Shown here: in pieces, positions 47,393-59,029 of the stretch
How positions within the stretch are numbered: the first letter of the stretch is position 1
Layout of the letters: every line of letters starts with the position of its first letter
Translations under genes and position numbers: made by a program
The notes under the pieces: model-generated
Told to the model about the DNA's origin: nothing
What the model saw: only the letters and a program-made list of their open reading frames with translations
Databases searched by the model: none
NCBI GenBank assembly: GCA_963854735.1
Contig: OY978103.1
Span: 1,054,001 to 1,118,000, forward strand
Reading direction: 5' to 3'
DNA from: Marvania coccoides
Lineage: Eukaryota > Chlorophyta > Trebouxiophyceae > Chlorellales > Chlorellaceae
DNA: 64,000 bases

Positions 47393-48403
47393 ATGCATTT
47401 CGGTGTCAAGGAAATTTGCAAAGAAACAGGGCCTTTAGCAAACTACGAAACGTTCGAATCTTTGCTGGGCGTGTTAGGCCGGCGGCATCCCAAGGTTGGG
47501 GTGGCGGTGCAGAATTTGAACCATTTCGAGGTAAGATGTTTGGGTTTTTGCAAGATTTATCACGGGTTGCTGACCTAATAATGATATGCAGGTGTTCTAT
47601 GGCGATGACAAATAATGGATCTTGATCTCGCAGCCGGAAGCTGACGTCCTTAATGTGCTGAACCACATTTGTCCGTCAGTGTAATACACTGCACTTTTCA
47701 TTCATGTGTAAAACACCATTCCTCCTTCAGCAGTGTTGAATCTGACATTTTTTCGGTGGACGGGGAGGTAAATCGAATGGGTGACATGGTGGTACTACCG
47801 TCGTAGTAGTAGTACTGGGAAGAAAGCTGGGAAGTAAGACGCGATCGTTGGCTCGCTTTTGGGGCGCTGATTTGTGTAATTACAGCTCAAAGACCCCCAG
47901 CGATGGGGCGCAGCAGATGCGCACCGCGATGGAGGAAGCGCGGCGGGAGGAAGCGCAGTGGGAGGCCGCTACCGCCAAAAGCGCTGCTGTGAAGCTCAAG
48001 GCGGCCCGCGATGAATCCAAACGCCTGCTGAGCACGTGGGGACAGCAAGGCGTGCTTCTTCCAGCACCGCCGCCTGCTGAACCTGGCCAAGGCGGAAACC
48101 ACTTGTGAGCTCGCCATCCACGCCAGAGACCACTCCCTGGAGACGGCTCAGTGCCTGGCGGAGCTGGCGCTGCAGCTGCAGAAGGCTACCCACGCCATCA
48201 CCCGCTGGATTTCAGCCGCCATCCCCCCACCAGCACGACACCCGCAACATGGGTGGGCCGCCTACGTGGCAGCCATGCGTGCAGATCTCGCAATCAGCTT
48301 GCTCAGCACCTACTGGGACAGCGACGCCGTCTTTACCTCCGACTACATGTACTGTTACCGCGCTGCAACACGGCCTCGTATCGGCGCATGTAGTCTGGGG
48401 TGA
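47393..48403 (+). pseudogene. Unidentified multi-exon gene with a possible frame break
   Basis: I do not recognise the family. Likely exons start at ATG 47393 (MHFGVKEICKETG, ending at GTAAGA after 47529), then a piece around 47634-47680 (PEADVLNVLNH), a short one near 47735-47769, and a final exon from 47886. The last exon reads QQMRTAMEEARREEAQWEAA, a charged coiled-coil-like stretch, in one frame. After the GGGG at 48038-48041 the more protein-like frame is shifted by one (DSKACFFQHRRLLNLAKAE onward, with ITRWISAA and SLLSTYWDSDAVF) to a stop near 48403. One G too many would explain it. Middle junctions are uncertain, so this may be a live gene with a sequence error or a pseudogene. Confidence 0.4.
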
Positions 48404-48526
48404 AAACGACTTTCATTATTATTTCATAATTATTGTCTTCTGTGACCGTGGCGAACACAATTTGGATTTAATTATGTATCTTTATTTATTTACACACGTG
48501 TAACATAACAACACGAAGCGTAACTT

Positions 48527-50582
48527 TCACACCAGCCCAGCGTCCGCCAGCGCCCTCAAGTGCCGCATCTCTTGCTGCAAAAGCCCGCTGCCATAGGTCA
48601 AATACTCCCGAGCCAACCGCTTCTGCCCAGCCCGATACACCACCGCATCCCGCTGCCTGCCGCTCAACGCCGGGCCCCCTCCTTCTCCCACCAGCAGCGC
48701 CTCGTCCACCTCCAGCCTCCCCGTGCCTTCCTCCGCGCTTTCCAGAACAGCAGTTTTCAGCTCCAGCAGCCGCACCAGCGTCGTCAGCAGCGCCATGCGC
48801 AGCCCTGAGCGCTCCACATCACTCATACTGTGCGCTCCAGGCGCGGACGGCGCGCGACTCGCCGCCGCCCCGCTGCTGCCGCTCCCGTCGCCGCTGGCGA
48901 CTTCTGCCGCCTCAAGCTCCGCCAAAACGTCCTTTGCCTCCATCACAAACACCTCCAGCGTCTCCATCACTCCTGGGGGCAGGTCGAGATCCGCGACGGC
49001 CGTGGCAGAGGCGCTGGAGGCGGCGCCTTTGAGCCGGGAAATTCTGTGGCCGTGGCGGTGGCTATGGGTGGCAGAAAGGTGGTCTTTGGATAAGAAAATT
49101 TGCGGAGAGAGACCCCGCAACTGCAGGAGCGCCACCCGCGACCGCAACACGCCGTCCCATTGATCCGGGGGCGGCAGGGGGCAGGCAACCATGAGGGCGT
49201 CGTTTGGGTTTTTCTCCAGCGTGAATCCATACAGATACAGCAGTTCTTCGTTCGGTTTGCCGCCGTAATCGATGGTCAGCTCGGTGCCTGGCAGCAGCCG
49301 GGACCCGCGGGGTGCCACCAGCCGTACCTCAGTAGTGGCAACTGTACCGCCGCGTTCTTTTGACTGTGGCAGTCTCGAGTTTATTGAAGAGGGAGCAACT
49401 GTCCATCGGCAGGTAGGAGCGGCAGCGTGGTTGGCAAAGTCGAGGCCGGGGACCACGCCCTCTTGGACTTCGATGGAGGGGGAAGACGCGGCGGTGGGGG
49501 ATGGCAGAGCAACGGCCCGAGACCTGAAGACATATTTTGAATACCGACAACGAAGAAAGTTTTCGGTTGGGTTGTAATTGGAAATAGCGTATTTTTTTAC
49601 AATAGAAATCATTGAAAGATAATATAACAGCTTTTCAACGTGTTCATTTTGTTTAAAAGGATCTAAAGACACTCACCAGAAGATGGAGTACGCCCACAGA
49701 AAGTCGGAGAAAGAGGGAGGGGTGTCCACGCCCTCCTTGAGCGCCATCTGGTGGCAGGCGGGCTCCAGGCGACGCCACAGCTCCTCCAGCATGCGCTTTT
49801 TCATCCTACAGTGCAGAAAAAATAATAAAAAATCCTCGAAAAATAATATTTAAACCGAAGGGCATGAAAAGCAACAGTTTTTTATTCGCTCACAGTGTGG
49901 CTTTGTGCAGCGAGGTGCCCCGTAGCCACTGCAGCTCGTCGTTGCTCCAGAAGATGGGCGTGGAGAATGATTCAGGCAGCAGCGACAGCCACGGCCGAAG
50001 CGGGGACCCCGCCCCCCTCAACCGCTCCACCAAAAGATGCAAAATGACCGCGGTGCGCTCGTCAATGGTCCCAATCTCCAGCAACTCCTGCAGCAGCGGT
50101 CCCTGCTGCGCCTGCGTGGCCACAATACTGGCTGCCGTCAACGCTGCGCTCACCGGAAATTTTGCAAGAGCAACGTCGCCTCTGCCAAAGCCTAACAAGC
50201 TCTTGAGCCGCCCCCACAGCCCGCGGGTGGTGCGCCGGCAAGTTTCGGTATTCGCAAACACCCCAAACCGGCCAACATCGGTTAGCACTGCTGTGCTATC
50301 TTTTTCGATGGTTATTGCTGGAGGGGTTAATTTTATGTCCACAGCCTTCAGGTCTGCCCCCCGCCGCTCCAGCCAGCGGTGCAGCTCAGAGAGGGAGACG
50401 GCGGCGGCCTGGGGAGGGCGAACAGGGACCACGCGCTCTGCTGCTGAAGGAGCGGCTGCAGCAGCACAAGCGGCGGAAGGAAATGAAGAGGAAGACGGAG
50501 AGGGCTCGGGGGCGATGATCCAGGCCGCAACGCACGCTGCTCCAGCTGCCGACGCGCCGACAGCTGAGCGGAGGAGCCTCAT
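48527..50582 (-). CDS. SET-domain protein lysine methyltransferase (SETD3/LSMT type)
   Basis: Non-histone protein methyltransferase of the class that includes Rubisco LSMT and SETD3. Exons 49894-50582, 49677-49805 and 48527-49523 give 604 aa. The N-terminus has a hydrophobic Ala-rich segment that may be a targeting signal. Visible landmarks are the N-SET GRFGVFA region, WSNDELQWLRG of the iSET, then VVPGLDFANHA and the C-SET GTELTIDYGGKPNEELLYLYGF, with the conserved Asn-His and Tyr residues. The C-terminal 280 residues fit the helical substrate-binding domain, with a Ser/Ala-rich insert. Both introns are GT-AG and in frame. The substrate cannot be told from the sequence. Confidence 0.87.
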
Positions 50583-50833
50583 AAGAGAAGGGAGGCCCGA
50601 GGCTCCTCACAGAGAAGATTGAGGACGACTGGATATGGTCTTGCAGAGCACACAGGCTATCGCACACCCCTGGCAGGTTGTATATGCCGCCTCGATATTT
50701 TTAAGTATAAAAAATTGATTAAAGGATGAACTCAGAGCTGGTATTGTGATTTTTTTCACTCGCATCGTCAAATTGAATCACTGGCCGCTCTTGTGGGTTG
50801 ACTTCGATTTAAAGTGTTCTATAAATTATTGCA

Positions 50834-52003
50834 ATGAAAACCCTTGCTTGTGGCCCAGCCATGGTTCCGCTGGCAGCTCAGCGAGGTGCAGGCAGATGTG
50901 ATCGATCACGGTCACGCTGTGCCCCTCTGATCGCCCGAATCATTCGGCGAACGCCTCTTTTTACACCCAATTCGACCTCCGGGACATTCAAATCCATCAT
51001 CAATTCCTCGACCACTCGCAGCAGCTGCCTGTCCCGCGCTGCCTGCACCATTCTTGCCACTGCTGCCACAGCTGAGCAGACTTTTCACACGCTGCCGGAC
51101 GGCATGCGCATGGAGATCCTGCAGCTACCTTCCGCCGCTGGCCCCTCCTCCAGACCGCCTCTTCTCTTCATTCACGGCAGCTACCACGGCGCCTGGTGCT
51201 GGGCAGAGCGCTTCATGCCTTTTTTCTCTGCTGCTGGGTACGACACCTACGCCATGAGCATCCGCGCGCAGGGCGGCAGCGACCGCGGCGACCTCAAGTT
51301 CTCCGGCGATCTCACCAGCCATGCAGACGATCTAGGCTCTGTTATCGCCGCCCTCCCTTCTCCGCCTATTTTAGTTTGCCATTCCTTCGGGGGTCTGTTT
51401 GCTGAGAAGTACGTGGCTGACACGGGGAAAGCGGACCGACCGCCGGTGGCTGGGCTGGCGCTGCTGTGCGCTGTCCCCCCCAGCGGCAATAAAAACATCA
51501 TTGGCCGACTGCTTCGAAGGTCCTTGATCGACTCTTTCAAAATTACCTGGTAAGCATGCACCCAAAACATTAGGAATTGCGTAAACAAATTTTAAAAATG
51601 GTTGCGTTTTTTTCCTTGAAATTTCAGGGCTTTTGTGGGGCGCTCGTTTGCCCGAAGCATTGATGAGTGCCGCTACACCTTTTTTAGCCCTGATATCCCT
51701 CTGGAGGACCTGCAGCGCTTCCAGACGCAGCTGGCAGCAGCCAGCCCTGCCCGACTCGTCGACCTGGGCAAGCTGAACAAGGAGCTGCCGTTGCCCCCGC
51801 TGCCCGCCGCCGCCTCCACCCTGCCGGTGTTTGTTGCTGGCGGAGAAGCGGATCTGTGCGTGGATCTAGCCGCTGTTGACGAGGCTGCGGCATATTTTGG
51901 GGCGACGCCGGTGATTTGGCCACGAATGGCCCACGATTGCATGCTGGATACGCGATGGGAGCAAGCTGCAGAGTCACTGAAAGGGTGGTTGGATGGCGTA
52001 TAA
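50834..52003 (+). CDS. Alpha/beta-hydrolase, probably organelle-targeted
   Basis: Esterase/lipase-like serine hydrolase of unknown substrate. Exons 50834-51549 and 51628-52003, 363 aa. About 80 residues at the N-terminus are Arg/Ser/Thr-rich with cleavage-like SRAACTILATAA, consistent with a plastid or mitochondrial presequence. The fold motifs are FIHGSYHGAWCW (oxyanion region), the elbow LVCHSFGGLFAEKY with the nucleophile Ser, the acid in VAGGEADLCVD and the His in MAHDCML. The elbow has Cys where Gly is usual (C-H-S-F-G). The intron joins ITW to AFVGRSF in frame. It is divergent from the SET gene with a 251-bp spacer. Confidence 0.87.
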
Positions 52004-52503
52004 AGCTAGAATTGTATTATTAAAAAAAACTGGATATTTCTATTTTATTTTTTTCCCAATATTAAAGGGTTTCAGCATGTATGGCAGCCGCCTGCAATGT
52101 CTCAGGGTTTCTTTCTTTCATTGCAGCACTTGTTGTTACGTTCAAAATCTGGCTGGAGAATGCTGGCGGCAAAGGCGGGCCAGGCCCATGCCCCTCTTCC
52201 TCTATTGCCCCAGGCACCGCTAGACGGGTGGACTGTGCTATTATTCTTCCGCTGATCACTTTTCATCGACATCATGGCTGTCTTGAAGCTTTGCCTGGCG
52301 GCGGCATCCCCCGCATGAGCATTTCAGGCAGATCATCCACCTTTTAGTCTGGATCTTCGTCTGCAGCAGCAGTGCTGATTGCGAGGCAAACTTAACTGTG
52401 CGAGCACTTAAACGGTCGAAGGCTTATCCGAATTACATGTGAAGTGAGTTCATGTATCCCCTAAGGCACGTCGCGCTCACTGCGCAATCGAGCTCCTTCA
52501 GCC
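52004..52503. other. Convergent spacer with a doubtful small ORF
   Basis: A 500-bp spacer between convergent genes. An 88-codon frame at 52081-52347 starts with a hydrophobic helix (VSGFLSFIAALVVTFKIWLE) and then turns into low-complexity sequence. I cannot identify it, and it may be chance. Confidence 0.35.
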
Positions 52504-55500
52504 TCACATTTCAGAAGTTATCACCGTCGCCACACGCAGCTCGCCCGGCAGCTGCCGCACAAACATCCGGTGCAGCTGATCCCTTCTTCTTTCTCCCTCC
52601 CCCGCTGCGGACATTTCTAGGCACCACTCCGTCCAAAACGGCACAGGCTCCCACCCGCGTTCGCCCTCGCCCTCAATCATCTCCTCAACTAAAACAGCCA
52701 ACTCCGCGGCATTAAGCTCAGCCAGCGTACCAAAGCAAAGCTGCTGCTCCTGCGGCACGTCTTCCCTTGCACCACCGCTGCCATGCCGCAGTGCCGCCCG
52801 CACCAGCCCATCAGCGACCCTGGCTGCAATGGCTTCCAAAGAGAAAGAGGAGGAGGGGGGCTCCTGTCCCGGCACTCTTGGATTTCTGCTGCCTGTCAAC
52901 CGCTGCAGCAGCGACTGCCCAGCCGCCACGCACTGCTCCACGCACCCCAGCGCGCGCACGAGCTCCTGCAGCTGCGGCATGTCCAGTCCGCTGCGGAACA
53001 GAGCATGCGCAGCAGGCAGCTTTGGCACCGCCACTGCAAATTCTTTGAAACTGCTGAAGCTGCTGCTGCCCTCTTCCGCTGTGTCTGCCCCTGATCCCTC
53101 TTCTAAAACCCCTTCTTCTCCTTCAGAGGCGTCTGTGTAGGGCGTTTGAGGCATCTCAGCAGCAGCAGCAGCAGCAGTGGTGGCAGTCTGTGCCGCCACT
53201 CCGCTGTTGCCTAACCACCGCTGCGCAATCTCCCTGAACCTCGCGATCTGCGCCGCCACCGCTGGCAACCGCGCCGCGGGCACGCGATCCAGCGCCTCCA
53301 CTGCCGCCGACAACCCCAGCGCTAGCAGCTCAGCGTGCAGCGCCGCAGGCGGCAACGTCTCTAAAAAATGCAGCGCTCTTTCGCCCTCCAGGCCCGGCTG
53401 GAACAGCGGGCGCTGACTGGACACCGAGGCGGGGGTGGCCGCATCCCACAGCAGGTGCCACCGCCCTTGAGGGTCCGCCATTCTCGCAGACAAGCTTCCT
53501 ATTGCTGCCGTTGTGTCGGTAGTATCACTGGTACCAGCAACCCAGTCTCTGGGGGAGTGCCACCGTACAAAGTCCTCAAATCTGCACCCAGGATTGGCCG
53601 CTTTGAAAGCCTGCATGTCGGACAGCAGCAGCGCGCCGTGGGTGCTAGCCCAAGCTTGCTGCTGTTGCTGCCCCGCCACCGCGGCCTCGGCAGCGTCCGC
53701 CAACTCCGCCAGAGCGTCTTCAGTGGCAGGCGGGGCCTGCTGCGTGGCCGGAACGTTTATTTTACGGTCGGGAAAGTCTAAAAGACTCGTCTCCAGCTGC
53801 GCAACAACCCCTTGTGGCTCCTCATTGGCCGATTGTTCCGCTGCCTCTTCTGCGGAGCTGATTTCAGGGCTAGGGTGCGCCTGGCCCTCGCTTTGACTGC
53901 CTTCCAGCGCTGCAGTGACCTCATCGGACCACGCCCCGCTGGACTCTTCGTCCCAGGCAGACGCCCAGCGAGAAGCAAGGTCCTCACCGTCGGAAGAGCT
54001 GCCGCCGTTTTTTTCTCGGCTGCTGCCGCTGCAGTTTGCGCTTGAAGAAGCTGCATTGTGGGGTTTTATGTTATTGTCCTTTGACTGTCGGCGCATCTCT
54101 CGAATGCACACGTCCAGCAGCTCCAGCTTCTGCTGCAGCAGGCAATGGCTGTGGTCTGGCTGCCTGAGGTCAACACTGCCTTCACCGCTGCTGCTCGCCA
54201 TTCGGGGCAGCGGAACGCCTGCCTCCATGTGCGCAAACCGCAGCTCCCTTAAAAACCGCGCCCATAGCATGCTCACTGCCCGCGGAGTGCCCAGCCGCAG
54301 CGCGTGCAGCGCCAGGCGAGACGCCAATGCTGCCAGCGGCGCTGCCTTCCCTACAGGACCCAGTGCGACTGCAAATCCGCCGCCATATTCGCTGTCGCCT
54401 TCCAGCGAATCCAATAGATGGGCTGACAGCTGCAGCGATTGGTCCCCCATGAGCCCAGCGCCAGGCCAGCTCGGCATCGCCGGAGCGTTGAATAAATCTC
54501 GCAGCGCGTCCTGCATGACGTACGCCGGCGGCACGGGAGGCACGTAGTTCCCTTGCCCCAGCCACCACGCGTCTGTGGCCATCTCTCCTGCGCTCTCCGC
54601 GTGCGCTACCACCGCAGAATGCCCCGCCATTGTGCTCAACATTCCGAAGAAGCTCGCAGCCCCAGGCAGCGCGTCTGAGGGCGGCCGCAGCCCACCCAGA
54701 GCCCCTTCTGCAACTTCTACGATGCTCTGCAGCCGCAGAAACTGCCGGCTTTGGTCCACAGCTTGCAAAAGAATGAGGGGGCGGCGGCCATCATCGGGTG
54801 AGTATTCCCGCCTCAAAGCGGCAACCCGCCACGCGCTGGCGGTAGAAATCGGGCAGCTGGGATCGCTCCACAGCGCCCCAGCTGCAGCAGCTGCTGAGTG
54901 AGTCGTCAAATCGACCCGCCACAGAGCATCGAGCTCCAAGACGCCTAGAGGGTCATCTTCGGCAGCCCAAGGCCGCCACGCCGCGTTGTCGTCCCAAGTA
55001 TCAATCACCAGCTCCAGCTCGTCGTCTCCAGCTGCGTACCTCGCACCGCTGTTCACCCCACGCTCCGGCAACGCAGAGCTTCGCCGCACCGCCCCCCGGG
55101 CCAAATATTTCGCTGCTGCGGGCACAGAAAGACAGCTTTGCACCGCAGCAGCGGCGGAGGCGAGACCTTGATCGCCATGGAGACTGTTATCGCTGCTGGA
55201 AGCTGCGGTGGCGAGCTCAGCAACGGCAGCAGCGGCAGAGGGGGCGTGCCATCGTAGCCTCTCTCCCATGGCAGCGAGCTGGCCTGAGAGGGAGGTGAGG
55301 TGCGTGGGGAAAGACCTGCTGTGCGTGCTGTCTGTTTCTAGACGCATCACGGCACCTCCAGGCTGCAGCAGTGTTATACCGCGATACGCATCACGCATGG
55401 CATCATGTACTGGAATGAGCATAGGCCACGGCAGCCGCAGATGGCTCAGCGCCGCGGTGCCAGCCGATAGAAGAGTTTGAGCCTCCTGCATTCAGTTGAA

Positions 55501-56171
55501 AACCGCAGTTTTGTTAAGAAAAAACAAATTAAATCGAATTGCAATCACGGAAATGCAAAAGGAAATACAGCGATTTTATTTTCCTCTTCCTTGCCTCATC
55601 ATCCAGTACTCTGCCGGAGTAGCTATCTGGCGCAAGGGTCAGACACGGCGTCTCCAAGAACCACTCCTGCAGCTTGTGCGGCTGGTCTCCCAGCGGCCAT
55701 GCCTTTCCTGCCAGCAAAGGGGCGGCGTCAGCATTGTTACTGCTGTGGCGCCATGGCACGTGCAAACTGAGGATGTAGGGCTCGGCACGGAAGGGGAGGC
55801 GGTGGGGGAGCTTGGCAGAGTAGGCGGTGGGCAGCTGCGAGCCAGCTGCGATGCCAGCGCTGATTTCAATGCGGTGGGGGAGGTCTGAATGAAAAAGAAG
55901 GATTAGAAGCAGTACATGGATCTATGGTTGGGATGAAGATGGAAAGCATGTGCAAGGGTTGCCCTACCTTTCGTGAGGATGTGGCGAAGGGCGTTCTCAA
56001 TGGAGGCGATCAACCTGGCGACAGCAGGGAAGCAATGATCAGATCAAAGAGTGAGAGGTCCTCTTAGTTTAAACTACAAACTCGCCTCTCAAGCTGAGTG
56101 ACGATTGTGTAGTCCTGGAAGCCATCATCGTCATCGTGATTTTGCGCTGCGCTTTGCTTTTTGTTTTCCAT
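52504..56171 (-). CDS. RAB3GAP1: Rab3 GTPase-activating protein catalytic subunit
   Basis: Catalytic subunit of the Rab3GAP complex, acting on Rab GTPases (GAP for Rab3, exchange factor for Rab18 in animals) in vesicle traffic, ER and autophagy. Exons 56086-56171, 55968-56014, 55595-55884 and 52504-55485 give 1134 aa. The N-terminus (DGFQDYTIVTQLERLIASIE) spans the first junction. LPWPMLIPVHDAMRDAYRG and the catalytic block FKAANPGCRFEDFVRWHSPR with its finger Arg are diagnostic. The rest is long and Ala/Ser/Gln-rich. Introns 1 (AG then GCGAGT) and 3 (GAG then GCAAGG) have GC donors; a GT alternative for intron 3 would drop six residues. Only intron 2 is plain GT-AG. Confidence 0.9.
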
Positions 56172-56464
56172 GAATTCATAAATATGTATTCGCACTCAAC
56201 CGTCACCCCTGCTTCCGTCTGGTTTGGTCAATGGCAGAGCATCAAATATTCTATCAATGTACAAATTATTTGAAAAACAAAGATGTTCATTTATATATTT
56301 TATATTTTATATCAAAAATTAATTTCTCGGAAGAAAACCTTGACCACACTTGGCTGCTCGACTCCATCGCGCAGGAGTCACGCCAGAGCCTTAAAACCAC
56401 ACTGATCAACCCGCAAAAAACCAAGAATTCGGTTTTCTCGGTCTGTGTTGCGGCAAAAGGCAAG

Positions 56465-57226
56465 ATGCAGCTGTTCCTTCGGGCCCTTCGCGCTGGCACC
56501 ATCGTGCTCAATGTGGACCCCTGCACCGATATTAACAGCCTCAAACACATTATTCAGGTACAATAAGTGCGAAAAAATTTTGCAAGGAGAATCGCGGGCG
56601 ATCTGCGACTCTTTCCCTCGACCAAACATTTTTTTCCACATCCCCAGTGCACTCCGAAAAAAACAATGTTTCCCGCTTGAAGACGGTGCTCATTATTTTT
56701 TTTTATTTTTTTGATGGTTTGCTCAGGAGAGGGAGGGCGTGCTGATTGAGGACCAGGTGCTGGTGCACGGCTGCAAGGTACTGCGAGAGGGCGGCCGCTC
56801 GCTGTTGGCCGCGGGCGTGATGCAGCACTCCACGCTGCACCTCTCGTGCAAAATGCGGGGCGGCAAGCCCGTCAAGGTGAAGCTGATGACCCCCCACCTG
56901 CCGTGCGGCCCTGAGGTGACCATCGATATCGAGCCCGAGGCCAGCAAAGATGAGATAAAAGCCAAGCTGGCGGTGGCAACCGGCGTGCCGATGGAGCACC
57001 AGAAGGTGATGCTGTCCGGAATCAACCAGATCGTGATGGGGGACAAGAGGTGAGCGCGTCTCTTTGGGGAGGTGGGGGGGTGGGCAGGTTGAGCGAGTGG
57101 TTGTTCATACAAAAGAAGAAAAAGAATGGCTTATGAATAGCGAGTTCTTTGCCTTGCAGGACCAATATTGGATTCAGCGCATGCGGCACTACCAACGGTG
57201 TTCAGCTGGCCGTGGGGAAGAAGTGA
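56465..57226 (+). CDS. Divergent tandem ubiquitin-like protein
   Basis: Exons 56465-56557, 56727-57049 and 57160-57226 give 160 aa. Residues 1-77 follow ubiquitin throughout: MQLFLRAL at the start, then TIVLNV, a KHIIQ helix, EDQVLVHGCKVLREGG, and STLHLSCKMRGG at the end. Residues 78-160 form a second, weaker ubiquitin-like domain (VKVKLMTP, ASKDEIKAKLA, HQKVMLSG) ending in AVGKK without a GG. Gly-Gly after the first domain could allow processing or only mark the linker. The frame is also open upstream to 56231, so a longer N-terminus is possible; I start at the Met that aligns with ubiquitin Met1. It is divergent from Rab3GAP1. Role unknown. Confidence 0.7.
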
Positions 57227-59029
57227 ATTGGGAACAACAGAGAGAGTGGGCGGCAAACGAGTATGGCAGAAAGTACCCTGTTTAATTTCTTATGCGCTTA
57301 TTACAAGGGAATACAAGCAACTTCTTGTTTATATTATGTTAACGTTGATAGAAAAGATGGCTGAAGTAGGGAAAAAAAGATATTTTGGGGGGAAAAGTCA
57401 TCAGTGGTATCGGCGTAATGCTGTATCCGTATGCCCCCAGTACCTGAGGTTGATCACCGGTGGAAGGGGGTACTCCGCCTTACTGTGGCGGGGTGAGTGG
57501 CACGTCGGCTTGCACCAACCTTGGTACTAGACGTTACAACCATATGTAAAACCTCCAAATCGTTGCCCAGGTGGGGTAACATGGGTTTAATGGGTTTAAT
57601 GGGTTTACATCTGGTTGCTACGTCTCCTACAGAAGGTGCTCTTATAGAGACCTGCAAGGCGACGTGCCACTTCCCGCCACAGTAAGGCGGGTACCCCCTT
57701 CCATCCGCTGGGATCGACCCCCGGTACGGTGGACGTACGGATACTGCCACTACGCCGGTGACCGCTCCGCCGCCCACAGTTAAGGCTCTGGCCCCCGCCT
57801 TCCGGAGTCCCCCAGCGGCGCGACCGACTAAAATTAAGGGAAAAGCAGGGTTCTCCTGACGGCTACGGCCCGTCAGGTTTGGGGTTCGCGCTTGGGCAAT
57901 GCTGGCCCGCCCAGCACCCCTCCCATCTACAGCGGTCACTCAACCCCTGGCTAAAGGGTTTTTGATGTAGTACCCAATGTGCTCACTGAAATAAGTGGCA
58001 CCCGCCTTTTGTACCCGTCCATTAGAGACTGCGATACCACGGGGAAGTGATGCATCCGACGTTGCAGTGCAGTAAACTACCAAAGTTTACGCACTGGCAG
58101 CTTCAATGAGCTAACTAGTAGGGAGCGCGAACCACCGAACGTGTATGCATAATAAATGGAAGTTAAATAAACAGACTCATCTTGCAAAGTTTCATCTCAT
58201 AACAAATGGGTATAATCGGCTGATTGCAAGGTGAGAAAAAGGCATACGGGAGTGCAAATGGGCGTCGCTGAGGCCCAGGGAGAGCGAAGAGGAGAAGGCA
58301 GGCAATTCCACTAGGCGTGCCTTGTTCATCATTTGAAGTCGCGAATAGAGGCGAATCCAATTAAATAGTTAACAAACAATCAAATTGCGAGGAAATCGTG
58401 TCGGCGAAGAGATGTGAAGAAACGTGGCCCTCTCTCGTTAGGAGGCCATTTCCAATGAACAACAATGGTGTCATAGTATTGCACTACCAAAGAATGTGCC
58501 TGATATCCCCATGGTGTGCTGCTACACCTGGATTCGTAAAGACTGCCACTTTGCGTTCTGCGCTGGGTTTGGTCCTCATGCCAGGGCCAGAACCAGCCGT
58601 CGTCTCCAAGTCTTTGTCAAGTCTTCTTTTCCTCTCGACCCCCCCCCCTTCAAAGTGCAGGCATGGGCTCGCCGTGTAGTTAATGCGTGGTTCACGCTAA
58701 ACTTGCAGCGGAGAAGGAATCATTCCCAGTCTGTCATCTCCCAAGCGGGACGGTTCCCCAGCAGCCTGTATAGCAAGAGATAATATCAACTATTATTTTA
58801 ATTGTTAATGATGCAACCAGCTCCAATTCTAGTCAAATCGATGCGATTCAGTGTACGCCAGCCGCCTCAAATCTTTTTTATATTTGATTGATAACTTTTG
58901 ATTTTAAAAAAATAATGTGAGTCTTATTAACCTTTTCATGACGCACTGATTCAATCGAAGCATTTGTTTGAACCACCCACCGCAATTCAGTTCGTTGTAG
59001 GCTACAAGGGAGAAAAAAATGGTCGTAAA
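57227..59029. other. Gene-poor region with a foldback element
   Basis: It holds the long inverted repeat described separately. From about 57760 to 58140 the DNA is GC-richer than usual spacers here and has no introns or recognisable domains; a 161-codon minus-strand frame at 57454-57939 runs through part of the repeat. The stretch 58400-58800 has open frames with no identifiable product. It may be the decayed body of a mobile element. Confidence 0.5.
57407..57762. mobile_element. Long imperfect inverted repeat (foldback/MITE-like)
   Basis: The left arm at about 57407-57513 and right arm at about 57653-57762 are imperfect reverse complements; for example TGGAAGGGGGTAC and CGCCTTACTGTGGCGGG on the left mirror the right arm. 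The loop of about 140 nt contains three GGGTTTAAT units. I see no clear target-site duplication and no transposase. A non-autonomous foldback element or a structured RNA are both possible. Confidence 0.65.

Noticed and set aside
57454..57939. 161-codon minus-strand frame as a transposon protein
   Set aside because: It crosses the inverted repeat and has no transposase, RT or endonuclease motif.
58496..58783. 95-codon + strand frame
   Set aside because: No family, no splice context, lies in the presumed element debris.
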